Below, piece after piece: positions 7,595 through 16,091 of a stretch of DNA of 64,000 nt. Numbering within the stretch: position 1 is the stretch's first letter; the number at the start of each line of letters is the position of its first letter. Where the stretch lies: positions 1,099,485-1,163,484 of the forward strand of contig NZ_RCWY01000003.1 in assembly GCF_003688625.1 (NCBI RefSeq), given 5' to 3'. The notes below the pieces were generated by a model. That model did no database searches, was not told the DNA's origin, and was given only the letters and a program-made list of their open reading frames with translations. The stretch is from Sphingomonas sp. PP-CE-3A-406 (GTDB taxonomy: Bacteria > Pseudomonadota > Alphaproteobacteria > Sphingomonadales > Sphingomonadaceae). A program made the position numbers and the translations under genes.

Positions 7595-8692
7595 TCATAC
7601 GAGCGCCAGATGATTACGATGCACCAACGCCGACCGGGGCGCATAGCCAAGGATGGCCCCATGATCGTCGCTATGATGACCGAGCAGGCGCGCAGTATCC
7701 GCCGCATCATACTCCGCAAGCCCCCGCGCGACAGTCCCGCCCGGCCCCTCGATCGTCACCAGATCGCCCCGCGCGAAACCCCCGTCGATTCGCGTCGCGC
7801 CAGTCGCCAGCAAACTCCGCCCCTGACCAAGCGCAGCCGCAGCCCCCGCATCGACATGGATCGCCCCCTTCGCGGTCAGCCCACCAGCAAGCCAGGCCTT
7901 CCGCGCAGATGCGGTCCTTTCGGCGGTGAAGATCGTATGACGGGCAGGGGTGGACAGCGGATGCTCGATCCGCCCCGACGCGATCGCGAGCGGAATACCC
8001 GCACCCGTCGCGATCCGCGCCGCGGCGATCTTCGAGGCCATCCCACCCGAACCCATTCCCGAACCCGAGCCGTCATCCGCCATCCCCGCAACCGCATCGA
8101 TCCGACCCACGCTGGCGATATGAGTGGCGGACGGATCGGTATGCGGATTGGCGGTGTAGAGCCCATCGACGTCGGACAGCAGGATCACGCCCTGCGCACC
8201 CGCGGCCTGCGCGACGCGGGCAGCAAGGCGATCATTGTCACCAAACCGAATTTCCTCGGTCGCGACGCTGTCGTTCTCGTTGATGACAGGCACGACCTTG
8301 AGGGACAGCAGCCGGCTGAGCGTCGCGGCGGCGTTGAGATAGCGGCGGCGGTCTTCGAGATCGTCTAGCGTGACAAGAATTTGCGCGGCGTTCAGCCCTT
8401 GGCCGGCGAGGAGTTCGGCCCAGACCTGGCTGAGCGCAATCTGGCCGGTGGCCGCGGCGGCCTGCGCGTCTTCGAGACTCGCCCGCCCGCCCTTAGCCAG
8501 ACCAAGCCGGCGCGCACCCAAGGCAATCGCGCCGGACGACACGATCGCAACCTGCTGGCCTTCACCAGTCCGAGCGGCGATGTCGGCGACAAGCCCGGTC
8601 AGCCACTCCCGCCGAACACTCCCGTCAGGATCGACAAGCAACGCCGACCCGATCTTCACGATCAGCCGCGCGCAAGACGAAGGCGGAAACAT
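7595..8692 (-). CDS. proB: Glutamate 5-kinase
   Basis: First enzyme of proline synthesis: phosphorylates L-glutamate to glutamyl-5-phosphate. Protein of 365 residues. The amino-acid kinase domain (residues ~8-255) shows VKIGSALL, IVSSGAIALGARRLG, VVPVINENDSVA and GDNDRLAARVA; a C-terminal PUA domain (~275-355) contains GAIHVDAGAAAAL and ARGLAEYDA. Start ATG at 8692 is preceded by a GGGAG ribosome site; a GTG one codon earlier is also possible. It follows obg on the same strand with a palindromic repeat between, the obg-proB order typical of alphaproteobacteria. Confidence 0.95.
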   Translation of the reverse strand: MFPPSSCARLIVKIGSALLVDPDGSVRREWLTGLVADIAARTGEGQQVAIVSSGAIALGARRLGLAKGGRASLEDAQAAAATGQIALSQVWAELLAGQGLNAAQILVTLDDLEDRRRYLNAAATLSRLLSLKVVPVINENDSVATEEIRFGDNDRLAARVAQAAGAQGVILLSDVDGLYTANPHTDPSATHIASVGRIDAVAGMADDGSGSGMGSGGMASKIAAARIATGAGIPLAIASGRIEHPLSTPARHTIFTAERTASARKAWLAGGLTAKGAIHVDAGAAAALGQGRSLLATGATRIDGGFARGDLVTIEGPGGTVARGLAEYDAADTARLLGHHSDDHGAILGYAPRSALVHRNHLALV

Positions 8693-8699
8693 CACTGCT

Positions 8700-8798
8700 C
8701 CCTCTCCCCTGCGGGGAGAGGGCCGGGGTGAGGGGCCGCCACAAACGGTACCGCCCGGAACAGCCCCTCACCCAACCCTCTCCCCGCAGGGGAGAGGG
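8700..8798. repeat. Palindromic element, family D (copy 1)
   Basis: Composite inverted repeat: CCCTCTCCCCTGCGGGGAG at the left and CTCCCCGCAGGGGAGAGGG at the right, each itself a hairpin, with GGTGAGGGG / CCCCTCACC between. It fills the obg-proB gap. Related copies lie at about 45504 and 53221. Confidence 0.8.
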
Positions 8799-8810
8799 CT
8801 AAGACGGCGC

Positions 8811-9857
8811 CTACAGCGGCGACCATGCGACCGGCACTTCGCCTTCTTCCAGTTCCTTCGCCGCGCCCGGCGCCGGCCCGATCGCCTCGATCAGCTGGTC
8901 CAGCACCGCCTCGATACCAGCGCCGCTCGCCCCCGAAATCGCCATCACCTCGGCGCCACTCGCTTCCGCCAGCTCCGCCGACAGCGCCGCGATCAATTCG
9001 GGATCGAGCATGTCGATCTTGTTCAGCGCGACGATCACCTTCTTGTCGGTGAGCCCCTCGCCGTAATTCTCGAGCTCGTCGCGCACGATCCGGTACGATT
9101 CGGCCACGTCACGGTCGTTCGCATCGACCAGATGCAGCAGCACCCGGCACCGCTCGATATGCCCGAGGAATCGATCGCCGATCCCCGCGCCCTCGGCAGC
9201 ACCCTGGATCAGCCCCGGAATATCCGCGACCACGAACTCGCGCTGCTTGTGGCGCACCACGCCCAGCTGCGGCCGCGTGGTCGTGAAGGCGTATTCGCCG
9301 ACCTTGGCCTGCGCGTTCGTCACCTGGTTGATGAAGGTCGACTTGCCTGCATTCGGCAAGCCCACGAGCCCCGCGTCGGCGAGCAGCTTCAGCCGCAGCC
9401 ACACCCACGCCTCGCCGAATGGCCAGCCGGTACCGTGCTGGCGCGGGGTGCGGTTGGTCGACGTCTTGTAGCTCGCGTTACCACGCCCACCATCGCCGCC
9501 GCGGAACAGCACTTCGCGCTGGCCGACCTCGGTGAAGTCGATCAGCACCTCCTCCTTGTCTTCCGACAGCACCTGCGTGCCGAGCGGAACGCGGATGACG
9601 AGGTCCTTGCCGCCCGCGCCGGTGCGGTTCGAACCCGACCCGCCCGAGCCGCGGGGCGCGCGGAAATGCTGCGTGTAGCGGAAGTCGATCAGCGTGTTCA
9701 GGCCGGCGATGCATTCGAATACGATGTCGCCGCCCTTGCCGCCATTGCCGCCGTCGGGGCCGCCATATTCGATATATTTCTCGCGGCGGAAGCTGACGGC
9801 ACCGGGGCCGCCCTCACCCGAACGTACGTAGATCTTGGCTTGGTCTAGAAAATGCAT
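8811..9857 (-). CDS. obg: GTPase Obg/CgtA
   Basis: Essential GTPase involved in late 50S ribosome assembly and growth control. 348 residues. The glycine-rich Obg fold is at residues 1-158 (MHFLDQAKIYVRSGEGG, GGNGGKGGDIVF, RGGDGGRGNASYKTS). The G domain follows with G1 GLPNAGKST (~165-173), switch I TTRPQLG, G3 DIPGLIQGA, G4 NKID and G5 SGASG. There is no long C-terminal OCT domain, as is usual in many alphaproteobacteria. In related genomes rplU-rpmA-obg-proB are contiguous; here three genes sit between rpmA and obg. Confidence 0.96.
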   Translation of the reverse strand: MHFLDQAKIYVRSGEGGPGAVSFRREKYIEYGGPDGGNGGKGGDIVFECIAGLNTLIDFRYTQHFRAPRGSGGSGSNRTGAGGKDLVIRVPLGTQVLSEDKEEVLIDFTEVGQREVLFRGGDGGRGNASYKTSTNRTPRQHGTGWPFGEAWVWLRLKLLADAGLVGLPNAGKSTFINQVTNAQAKVGEYAFTTTRPQLGVVRHKQREFVVADIPGLIQGAAEGAGIGDRFLGHIERCRVLLHLVDANDRDVAESYRIVRDELENYGEGLTDKKVIVALNKIDMLDPELIAALSAELAEASGAEVMAISGASGAGIEAVLDQLIEAIGPAPGAAKELEEGEVPVAWSPL

Positions 9858-9911
9858 CGCCGCCCCATAGCGAAATTGGCGAAAATCTCCACCCTCTGCG
9901 ATTCGGCGACG

Positions 9912-10511
9912 TTAGCAGTTGGTTGGGGCGGCGGCGTCCTTGCTGGCGAGCAGCGCATCGAGCGCGAGTTCGCGTGCCTTGCCGACCGGCAGCCCCAGCG
10001 CGCGCGCCATCGGTGCCCCCATCAACGCGTCGCCAAGCGCCATCAGCACCAGCGTCAGCGTCTGCTCCTGGATCGGCTGATCGCCGGGCATGTCACCCTC
10101 CGCCAGCTCGTCGACGAGGTCGTGGATCGCGGTCAGGATCGGATCAAGCGCATTGGTATTGCCCGACAGGATCATCCAGCTCGCCAGCGCCCCCGCGCCC
10201 CCTTTGCCAAACGCATCGAAGGTCATCTCGACGACCTCGCGCGGATCAAGCTCGCCCGCCCGCACGCGCAGAACCGCTGCACCTATAGTGCCGACGATGT
10301 CCGCCGCCATCCGCGTGATCAGCGCGGTATGCAGCGCTTCCGCCGAGCCGAAGTGATGCAGCAGGTTGGCGTGCGTGCGCCCGACGCGGCCTGCCACGGC
10401 CTTTAGCGTGACGGCGCTGGGGCCGCTCTCGACGAGCAGCGCACGCGCGGCCTCGACGGCGGCTTCACGTGATTCGGTGGGGGAGAGGCGCTTGCGAGGT
10501 GTTGACGTCAC
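9912..10511 (-). CDS. TetR family transcriptional regulator
   Basis: Protein of 199 residues with an N-terminal helix-turn-helix (~residues 15-60: AVEAARALLVE, VTLKAVAGRVGRTHANLLHHF) typical of TetR repressors, then an all-helical ligand/dimerisation domain. The start is a GTG at 10511. It is divergent from the metal-dependent hydrolase gene. The 63-base gap between them holds a perfect 14-bp palindrome, the likely operator, so it probably represses both genes. Ligand unknown. Confidence 0.85.
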   Translation of the reverse strand: MTSTPRKRLSPTESREAAVEAARALLVESGPSAVTLKAVAGRVGRTHANLLHHFGSAEALHTALITRMAADIVGTIGAAVLRVRAGELDPREVVEMTFDAFGKGGAGALASWMILSGNTNALDPILTAIHDLVDELAEGDMPGDQPIQEQTLTLVLMALGDALMGAPMARALGLPVGKARELALDALLASKDAAAPTNC

Positions 10512-10527
10512 GGACCGGGAAACCTAT

Positions 10528-10541
10528 TTACATCAATGTAA
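10528..10541. promoter_or_regulatory. Probable TetR operator
   Basis: Perfect dyad TTACAT-CA-ATGTAA centred in the divergent intergenic region, 17 bases from the TetR start and 34 from the probable hydrolase start. Size and position match an autoregulated TetR operator. Confidence 0.6.
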
Positions 10542-10574
10542 GTAACGAGTGTTCATTCCTGTTTGGAGGTTTCC

Positions 10575-11450
10575 GTGGCGAAAGCAACCACGCCTGCCGA
10601 TCTGACGATCACCCCGCGCGACCGCCGCTTCGGCCGCGGTGCCGCGATTCGCCGCTGGTGGCTGAACGATGATCCGATCGCAACGGCGTTCTACAATGCG
10701 TTGTCGGTGACGTTTCCGAAGGGCGAGGGCTATTTCGTCGACAGCGTCCGGAAGTTCCGCGAAGGCACGCCGCCGAAACTTCACGCCGAGATCAACGCCT
10801 TCATCAAGCAGGAGGTGATCCACACCCGCGAGCACGTCGCGTTCAACCGCCACGTCACGGACCAGGGGTACGACGTCGCGCCGCTCATCGTCGATGTCGA
10901 CGCGGCACTGGCGCTGACCAAGGGCCGCCCGGAGATCGCGAGCCTCGCCGCCACCACCGCGCTCGAGCATTTCACCGCGATGCTGGCGCATGAACTGATC
11001 GCGAATCCGAAACACCTCGCGGGCGGCGACCAGCAGGCGGCAGCGCTGTGGCTGTGGCATGCCGCAGAGGAGATCGAGCACAAGGGTGTCGCCTACGACA
11101 CGTGGCTGCATGCAACGCGGGGCTGGCCGCGCTTCACGCGCTGGCGGGTGAAGTCGCTGGTGATGCTGATCACGACGTGGCGCTTCTTCACCGGACGCGC
11201 ACGGGGGATGGCGGAACTGTTGCGGCAGGACGGGCTTACCGGACCGAAGGTGTGGGCGCGGATGGCGTGGTACGCGTTCGGCAATCCGGGGATGGCGCGC
11301 AAGATCGCCGGCGTCTGGGCGGGGTATTTCCTGCCGGGGTTTCACCCGTGGAAGCATGACGATCGCGCTCTGATTGGGCTGGCGGAGAGCGAGTACGAGG
11401 CGGCGGTGCTGCCGGTTGCGAAGCGGGCGGTGGCCGTGGCGGTGGCCTAA
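10575..11450 (+). CDS. Metal-dependent hydrolase family protein (PF10118-like)
   Basis: Protein of 291 residues related to the predicted metal-dependent hydrolase family. Conserved acidic/histidine patches suggest a di-metal site on a helical bundle: FIKQEVIHTREHVAFNRH, TALEHFTAMLAHELI and WHAAEEIEHKGVAYD, with an ExxH-type spacing. Start chosen at GTG 10575 because GGAGG lies at 10565-10569; a TTG at 10563 would overlap that site. It is probably controlled by the divergent TetR. Reaction not established; ferritin-like or oxygenase chemistry is an alternative reading of the metal ligands. Confidence 0.8.
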   Translation: MAKATTPADLTITPRDRRFGRGAAIRRWWLNDDPIATAFYNALSVTFPKGEGYFVDSVRKFREGTPPKLHAEINAFIKQEVIHTREHVAFNRHVTDQGYDVAPLIVDVDAALALTKGRPEIASLAATTALEHFTAMLAHELIANPKHLAGGDQQAAALWLWHAAEEIEHKGVAYDTWLHATRGWPRFTRWRVKSLVMLITTWRFFTGRARGMAELLRQDGLTGPKVWARMAWYAFGNPGMARKIAGVWAGYFLPGFHPWKHDDRALIGLAESEYEAAVLPVAKRAVAVAVA

Positions 11451-11460
11451 ACCTTCTCCC

Positions 11461-11540
11461 GTCATCCTGACGAAAGTCAGGATCCAGAGCCATCAACGAC
11501 CGCACCCGTTACCCGACATCCTGACTTTCGTCAGGATGTC
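11461..11540. repeat. 80-bp inverted repeat, family C (copy 1)
   Basis: Starts GTCATCCTGACGAAAGTCAG and ends CTGACTTTCGTCAGGATGTC, a near-perfect inverted repeat with a 36-base middle. An 80-bp copy with the same ends lies at 32475. It sits 10 bases after the hydrolase stop and could act in termination. Confidence 0.75.
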
Positions 11541-11583
11541 GCGGCATGAACAACATGATCGCAGACCGCCCTTTGACATCAAT

Positions 11584-11687
11584 CCACCCCGGCGAAGGCC
11601 GGGGCCCAATTGGGGGACGCTGTGAACGGAGGTCATCGCTCCGTTACTGCGACCTTTCCAGTTGGGCCCCGGCCTTCGCCGGGGTGG
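11584..11687. repeat. ~104-bp inverted repeat, family B (copy 1)
   Basis: Outer arms CCACCCCGGCGAAGGCCGGG and CCCGGCCTTCGCCGGGGTGG, with CCCAATTGGG-like and CCAGTTGGG inner boxes. Other copies are at about 36070, 45606 and 47701, all intergenic. Confidence 0.8.
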
Positions 11688-11717
11688 TGTACCTTTAGAG
11701 GATGGCCAGTCTCGGAC

Positions 11718-12266
11718 TTACGCCGCGAGCGGCATCGGCGCACATCGGTCGTCATCCAGATCCAGCTCGAACATCACCGCAGGAGCCTCACCCCCACGCC
11801 CGCGCGACGTCCGCGGCTCGATCCGCCCCGTCGGCCGAAACCCGAGCTTCGCCAGCACACGCCCCGACGCCGGGTTGTCGACGAAATGCGCCGCCGTGAG
11901 CCGGCGTATCCCGAGCGCATGGCGCGCCATCGACACCACGGACTGACCTGCCTCGGTAGCATAGCCGCGACCCCATGAGTCCGGGGTCAACCAATATCCG
12001 AGGTTCGCCGAACCTCGATCGACATCGCTGATCCCGATACCGCCGACGAGTCGTGGTTCACCCAACTCCATCGTCTCGATCAGGAAACGCGGCTCATGGG
12101 CTCCACGGGGGCAAGCGAGAAACGCCTCGGCATCCCCCAGCGCATACGGCCAGGGCACCCGGCCCAGCTTGGCGACCACGCTTTCATGGCCGATCGCCCG
12201 CGCCAATGCAGGCGCATCTTCAGGCCAACCCGGCCGCAATGTCAGTCTCTTGGTGCGCGCGAACAC
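11718..12266 (-). CDS. GNAT family N-acetyltransferase (RimJ/RimL type)
   Basis: Protein of 182 residues with the RimJ/RimL layout: N-terminal RTKRLTLRPGWPEDAPAL, the central strand LVGGIGI, LGYWLTPDSWGRGYATEA (acetyl-CoA pyrophosphate loop, ~95-110) and NPASGRVLAKLGF near residues 132-144. It would acetylate an amino group of a protein N-terminus or small molecule; the target is unknown. The start is GTG at 12266. It lies downstream of rpmA on the same strand but behind a terminator, so it probably has its own promoter. Confidence 0.85.
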   Translation of the reverse strand: MFARTKRLTLRPGWPEDAPALARAIGHESVVAKLGRVPWPYALGDAEAFLACPRGAHEPRFLIETMELGEPRLVGGIGISDVDRGSANLGYWLTPDSWGRGYATEAGQSVVSMARHALGIRRLTAAHFVDNPASGRVLAKLGFRPTGRIEPRTSRGRGGEAPAVMFELDLDDDRCAPMPLAA

Positions 12267-12347
12267 GGCTCTCTCCTATCGCGTCATTGGCTGCGCGCAT
12301 GCCACGTCGGGATGACGGGACCGCGACAGCCGCGGGGAGGGAGCAAT

Positions 12348-12379
12348 AAAAAAGGGAGCCGGGGTGACCCGTCTCCCTT
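12348..12379 (-). terminator. Rho-independent terminator of rplU-rpmA
   Basis: On the minus strand AAGGGAG and CTCCCTT (12373-12379 with 12352-12358) form a 7-bp stem with a 14-base loop, followed by a run of T residues (complement of the A run at 12348-12353). It lies ~60 bases past the rpmA stop. Confidence 0.75.
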
Positions 12380-12440
12380 GTTCAGGTTCGCTTTCGCGAC
12401 CCGGGTCACCCTGGTGGGCAACCCGGATGGTTACCCGATG

Positions 12441-12743
12441 TTATTCGGCTGCTGCTGCCATGTCGCCAGCATCCTGGCCGACGTCGTTCGCTGCCAGCTC
12501 GACCGAGCAGAACTTGCGCCCGAGTTTGCCCTGGCTGAACACGACGCGGCCATCGACCAGCGCGAACAGCGTATGGTCGGTACCAATACCGACGTTCGTG
12601 CCCGGGTAGAACTTCGTCCCGCGCTGACGCACGAGAATGTTGCCGGCGACGCACGCCTGGCCACCGAACTTCTTGACGCCGAGGCGACGACCGGCCGAAT
12701 CGCGACCGTTGCGCGAAGAGCCGCCTGCTTTCTTATGTGCCAT
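12441..12743 (-). CDS. rpmA: 50S ribosomal protein L27
   Basis: 100 residues starting MAHKKAGGSSRNGRDSAGRR, the classic L27 N-terminus that reaches the peptidyl-transferase centre, followed by KKFGGQACVAGNILVRQRGT and HTLFALVDGRVVF. A C-terminal extension of ~12 acidic/alanine residues follows the conserved part. It lies 13 bases downstream of rplU, in the usual rplU-rpmA operon. Confidence 0.97.
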   Translation of the reverse strand: MAHKKAGGSSRNGRDSAGRRLGVKKFGGQACVAGNILVRQRGTKFYPGTNVGIGTDHTLFALVDGRVVFSQGKLGRKFCSVELAANDVGQDAGDMAAAAE

Positions 12744-12756
12744 CTGAAGCTACTCC

Positions 12757-13101
12757 TTATGCCTGAGCGGCCGGGGCATCAGCCTCGGTCTGCTTGGCGG
12801 TCTGGCCACCAACGCTGACGATCTTCAGGATCGTATGCTGCTGGCGATGGCCGTTCTTACGACGATAGTTGTGACGACGACGCTTCTTGAAGACGATGAC
12901 CTTGTCCGCCTTCGCCTGCGCGATGATCTCTGCAGCGACGACGAAGCCCTCGACGGACCGCAGCTCCGAGCCTTCGCCCGCCAGCAGAACGTCACCCAGC
13001 GTCACCGACGCACCTGCATCGCCCTCGATCTTCTCGATGACGATCTTATCTCCGGCGGCGACGCGATACTGCTTGCCGCCCGTACGCACGACTGCGAACA
13101 T
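12757..13101 (-). CDS. rplU: 50S ribosomal protein L21
   Basis: Start at 13101 gives MFAVVRTGGKQYRVAAGDK, the conserved L21 N-terminus; an in-frame start four codons earlier (13113) is less likely. The 114-residue protein has the L21 signature KRRRHNYRRKNGHRQ near residues 70-90 and an Ala/Asp-rich tail. First gene of the rplU-rpmA unit. Confidence 0.96.
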   Translation of the reverse strand: MFAVVRTGGKQYRVAAGDKIVIEKIEGDAGASVTLGDVLLAGEGSELRSVEGFVVAAEIIAQAKADKVIVFKKRRRHNYRRKNGHRQQHTILKIVSVGGQTAKQTEADAPAAQA

Positions 13102-13254
13102 GGCCCTTGTCACTTTCCAAATACGTGTACCCCACGAACGCAGGGTCCGCCGGGAGAAGCCGGGCAGCTAAGCGAGGGGGGGAGAGTTGTCAACCGCGAA
13201 GGGGCGGAAAGGGGTGGTTTACCGCGAGGTGCTGCCCACAGACGAGGCAGAGAA

Positions 13255-13311
13255 TTGTTTCCCCGCGAAGGCGGGGACCCAGTCTGGGCTCCCGTCTTCG
13301 CGGGAGAACAA
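13255..13311. repeat. 57-bp palindromic element, family A (copy 2)
   Basis: Starts TTGTTTCCCCGCGAAGGCGG and ends CGTCTTCGCGGGAGAACAA, with the CCCAGTCTGGG core. It lies between rplU and hspQ. Confidence 0.8.
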
Positions 13312-13338
13312 GCTTTTTACAAACTCAGCGATTCGCCT

Positions 13339-13734
13339 CTAGTGCCGATAAACCTGCCGCAGCGCATACCGGCCATCCGCATAATCACTGAACAGCCCAT
13401 CGATAGCCGGATGGTCGACCGGCTCGTCGCTATCGTCCGGCACCAGGTTCTGCTGGCTCACATAGGCGACATAGCTCGACTCCATGTTCTCCGCGAGCAG
13501 GTGGTAGAACGGCTGGTCCTTGCGCGGACGAATGTCCTCGGGGATCGCGGCATACCATGCGTCGCTGTTCGCAAACACGGGGTCGACATCGAAGATCACC
13601 CCGCGAAAGTCGAACAGCCGGTGCCGCACGACGTCGCCGATCGAGAAATTCGCGTGCGAGATCGGCGGTGCGATCACCTCGGCCGGAATAAGCGGGCCGG
13701 TGATGTCGTGAGCGATACTGTCGTGTCGGGGCAT
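13339..13734 (-). CDS. hspQ: Heat shock protein HspQ (YccV-like, hemimethylated-DNA-binding fold)
   Basis: 131-residue protein. The YccV-like domain spans ~25-110: FSIGDVVRHRLFDFRGVIFDV, DQPFYHLLAEN and AYVSQQNLVPD are typical. HspQ modulates Lon-dependent proteolysis in enterobacteria. Start chosen at 13734 (MPRHDSIAHD). The frame stays open to 13980, but that extension is the antisense reading of tRNA-Ser and of the spacer and is not protein. Confidence 0.88.
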   Translation of the reverse strand: MPRHDSIAHDITGPLIPAEVIAPPISHANFSIGDVVRHRLFDFRGVIFDVDPVFANSDAWYAAIPEDIRPRKDQPFYHLLAENMESSYVAYVSQQNLVPDDSDEPVDHPAIDGLFSDYADGRYALRQVYRH

Positions 13735-13889
13735 ATCCGCCAATTTAGGGTCTGTTTTGCGCCGCACAAGGAAAACGCGCCCGACGGTTCCCCGAACCTC
13801 GAAATCCGCTTGCGTCCCCAGGGGCACTTCATTAGAGGCCGCGCTTCGACCGATCGGAGGAACTGTTCGCAGCGCCTTGGATGACCTGC

Positions 13890-13979
<90 letters not shown>

Positions 13980-14196
13980 TTTACCTATATCAACCGGTCT
14001 TATGCTGTCCCACACGGCACGGATTAGCTGTACTTTTTCTCGTGCGGTAGTCTCTTACCGTTCCATCGTGTCTCAGCCGAGCGCGGGCTGAGTGAGGGTA
14101 TTCTGGGGTACGCCAAAGACGTCCTAGGGGTATCAACTGCGCTGCCATACGGCCAAGGCAGCGGAGAAGCGCTCGTGCAGCCCGGCAAGCTGTCCA

Positions 14197-15285
14197 CTAG
14201 GGTCGCTTGCCGGGAGGGAGGTCCAGCGAGGACCAGGGAATGATGGCCCAATCCGGGCTGTCGCACGGCCGCTGCGCTCGTGCGAAATAGGCGCCGAGCC
14301 ACAGTCCCTTGTCCGACAGCGCCCAGGCCGGGAATTGCCACACCTCCGGGTCCGCATAATTGCAGTCGTCATCGCTCGTGCCCGGCGGCGCCATCTCGTC
14401 GGGGTGATAGCGCTCGAGCAACGCGACCACGCCGTAAGCGAAGCTTTTGCCACGATATCTGTACCAGTCGTCGCTGTCTTCATGAGGAATGGGACGCGAT
14501 CCGAAATGCAGCAATCCGTCCAGCGTCAGCGCGTGCCCGGTGCGCATGTCATAGTTGTAGCCCTGGGTTCCGAAATCCGGATGCGCGGCGCCGGCACAAC
14601 TCCAGCTCGTGGTCCACACATAGCTCATGTGATTGACACCGAGCCAAGGCTTGCCGGCCTGCGTCACCTCGATGCCGGGCTTCCCGCCCATGTCGGTACA
14701 GGCGAACCACGCTGCCACATTCTGCCATTGGCTGCGGGCAAGCGCATGGTTGACCGCGGCCATTGCCGGCGCAGCATAGCCACGTTCGAGTCGGAACAGC
14801 CGGATGCCGGACAGCGGCTCGCGGTACCACCGGATGGTCCTGCCGCCGATCGTCTCGCTTTGCGCGGGCGTGAAGCGTAGCCCGGCGAAATGCCAGCGCT
14901 CATAGGCGGTCAAATTGGGCGGCAGGTCGTCGGGCAGCCCGACCGGAACGCCCGCGGGATGCAGACTCACCGGCAGGCGCCGCGCCTTCGACGTCGTCAG
15001 CGCCCCGGTAAGATTGGCCTCCTGCCGGTTCAGGACCAGTTGATCGCCCGTCGTCCGCGATTCCAGGCGCAGGGGGGTACCCGCCATCTTGCCGGAAAGA
15101 TCGATGTCGAGCCGCGACGTCCGGTAGAAATACTGGCCGGACACCTCCCCCTTGTTTTGCTCGATCGACAGGACGACGCGGGCGGTGCCGACCATCCCTT
15201 CATACATCGTCTCGGGTGCGGCAGTCGCGCTCGTCGGCAGCGCTAGAAGGAAAAGCATCCCGGCAAGAAAGCGGAGGCCGTGCAT
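14197..15285 (-). CDS. Secreted/periplasmic protein of unknown function with DUF3298-like C-terminal part
   Basis: 362 residues from start 15285. The N-terminus MHGLRFLAGMLFLLALPTSA is a clear signal peptide with cleavage near ATAAP. The N-terminal third is beta-rich (TARVVLSIEQNKGEVSGQYFYR). The C-terminal part (GYNYDMRTGHALTLDGLLHF, then a helical region) resembles the RsiV/DUF3298 fold, where a periplasmic domain is followed by a TG-x-x-LTLDDLF-like segment. Several cysteines (ACTD, WSCAG, DDDCNY, RPCDS) suggest disulfides. Function unknown. Neighbours are tRNA-Ser and a small secreted protein transcribed away from it. Confidence 0.65.
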   Translation of the reverse strand: MHGLRFLAGMLFLLALPTSATAAPETMYEGMVGTARVVLSIEQNKGEVSGQYFYRTSRLDIDLSGKMAGTPLRLESRTTGDQLVLNRQEANLTGALTTSKARRLPVSLHPAGVPVGLPDDLPPNLTAYERWHFAGLRFTPAQSETIGGRTIRWYREPLSGIRLFRLERGYAAPAMAAVNHALARSQWQNVAAWFACTDMGGKPGIEVTQAGKPWLGVNHMSYVWTTSWSCAGAAHPDFGTQGYNYDMRTGHALTLDGLLHFGSRPIPHEDSDDWYRYRGKSFAYGVVALLERYHPDEMAPPGTSDDDCNYADPEVWQFPAWALSDKGLWLGAYFARAQRPCDSPDWAIIPWSSLDLPPGKRP

Positions 15286-15434
15286 GGGAAGCCTGTCGCG
15301 CAAGAGGAGTTGGGGGCCTTGGCTGTACGGCATCGCTACCGGGAGAGCGATGCGAATCGCAGCGACCGAAAACCCCGGCACGATCGCATCAAGGCCGGCC
15401 CACCGCCGCCTGAAGTCTGATACGAGCAGCCGGT

Positions 15435-16091
15435 ATGATTTCTTCCCTTCTGGTCAACACTGCGACGTTGCTTCTCGCCGTCGTCATGGCACCTGCAAGC
15501 GGAGCCACCGTCGTCACGCCCGCGCCGGGCAGCCCCGAACGTACGGCCATCCTGAAGGTGCTGCACCACGGTGACGCGCGGCCGGAGGCGCGCTTCCGCA
15601 TCCGCGACTTTCGCGTCGTTCGTAACGGGCCGCGAGCTATCGCGTATATTCAGGGCGAAAGCGAAGTCGGCGCATTTCGAACCATCCTTACCCAGGAAGC
15701 ACGGATGCCGTGGCGCGCGGTGTGGGGCGAGAGCGACGGCGGCAGCAACAACTGCTACACAGGCGCGCGCCATTACGCGTGGGTGGTTCGCCTGATCCGT
15801 ACCTACCAGATTGATCCCGACATGCTGTTCCCTGGGGTGACCGCGCAGGCGCGGGAAATCAAGCAGAAGGCGGTAGAGGATCCCGAGGCGCAATGCGTCG
15901 GCGATCTGGATGGCGGGCCGGGTGGCCCGACATCGACGTCGCGATCCGCAGATCGGCAAGCGCCTCGATCCAGTCTGTCCGCGCTACGATATGGCCGCAA
16001 CGGACGGCCGCGGAGAGCGATTTGGAGAAGCTGCCGATCCGGACCACGCGGTCGAGGCCATCGAATGCCGCGAGCCTGGGTGCGACCGTGA
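15435..16091 (+). CDS. Small secreted protein of unknown function; C-terminus probably disrupted
   Basis: Residues 1-25 (MISSLLVNTATLLLAVVMAP) form a signal peptide. Residues ~30-157 look like a real exported domain: PGSPERTAILKVLHH..., IAYIQGES and NCYTGARHYAWVVRLIRTYQIDP. After QCVGDLDGG (~residue 160, near 15910) composition turns Ser/Arg-rich and the bases read as an aminotransferase fragment on the other strand, so the last ~58 residues are probably a spurious read-through created by a deletion or insertion junction. Divergent from the preceding secreted protein. Family not recognised. Confidence 0.5.
   Translation: MISSLLVNTATLLLAVVMAPASGATVVTPAPGSPERTAILKVLHHGDARPEARFRIRDFRVVRNGPRAIAYIQGESEVGAFRTILTQEARMPWRAVWGESDGGSNNCYTGARHYAWVVRLIRTYQIDPDMLFPGVTAQAREIKQKAVEDPEAQCVGDLDGGPGGPTSTSRSADRQAPRSSLSALRYGRNGRPRRAIWRSCRSGPRGRGHRMPRAWVRP
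15903..16085 (-). pseudogene. Remnant of a MocR/GntR-type PLP aminotransferase
   Basis: On the minus strand one frame reads RLAAFDGLDRVVRIGSFSKS and continues LSAAVRCGHIVARTDWIEAL, then DLRIATSMSG. This matches the PLP-lysine region (SFSK) and following helices of the aminotransferase domain in MocR-family regulators. Only ~60 residues survive, with no N-terminal wHTH and no C-terminus. It overlaps the disrupted tail of the small secreted protein on the plus strand. Confidence 0.6.
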
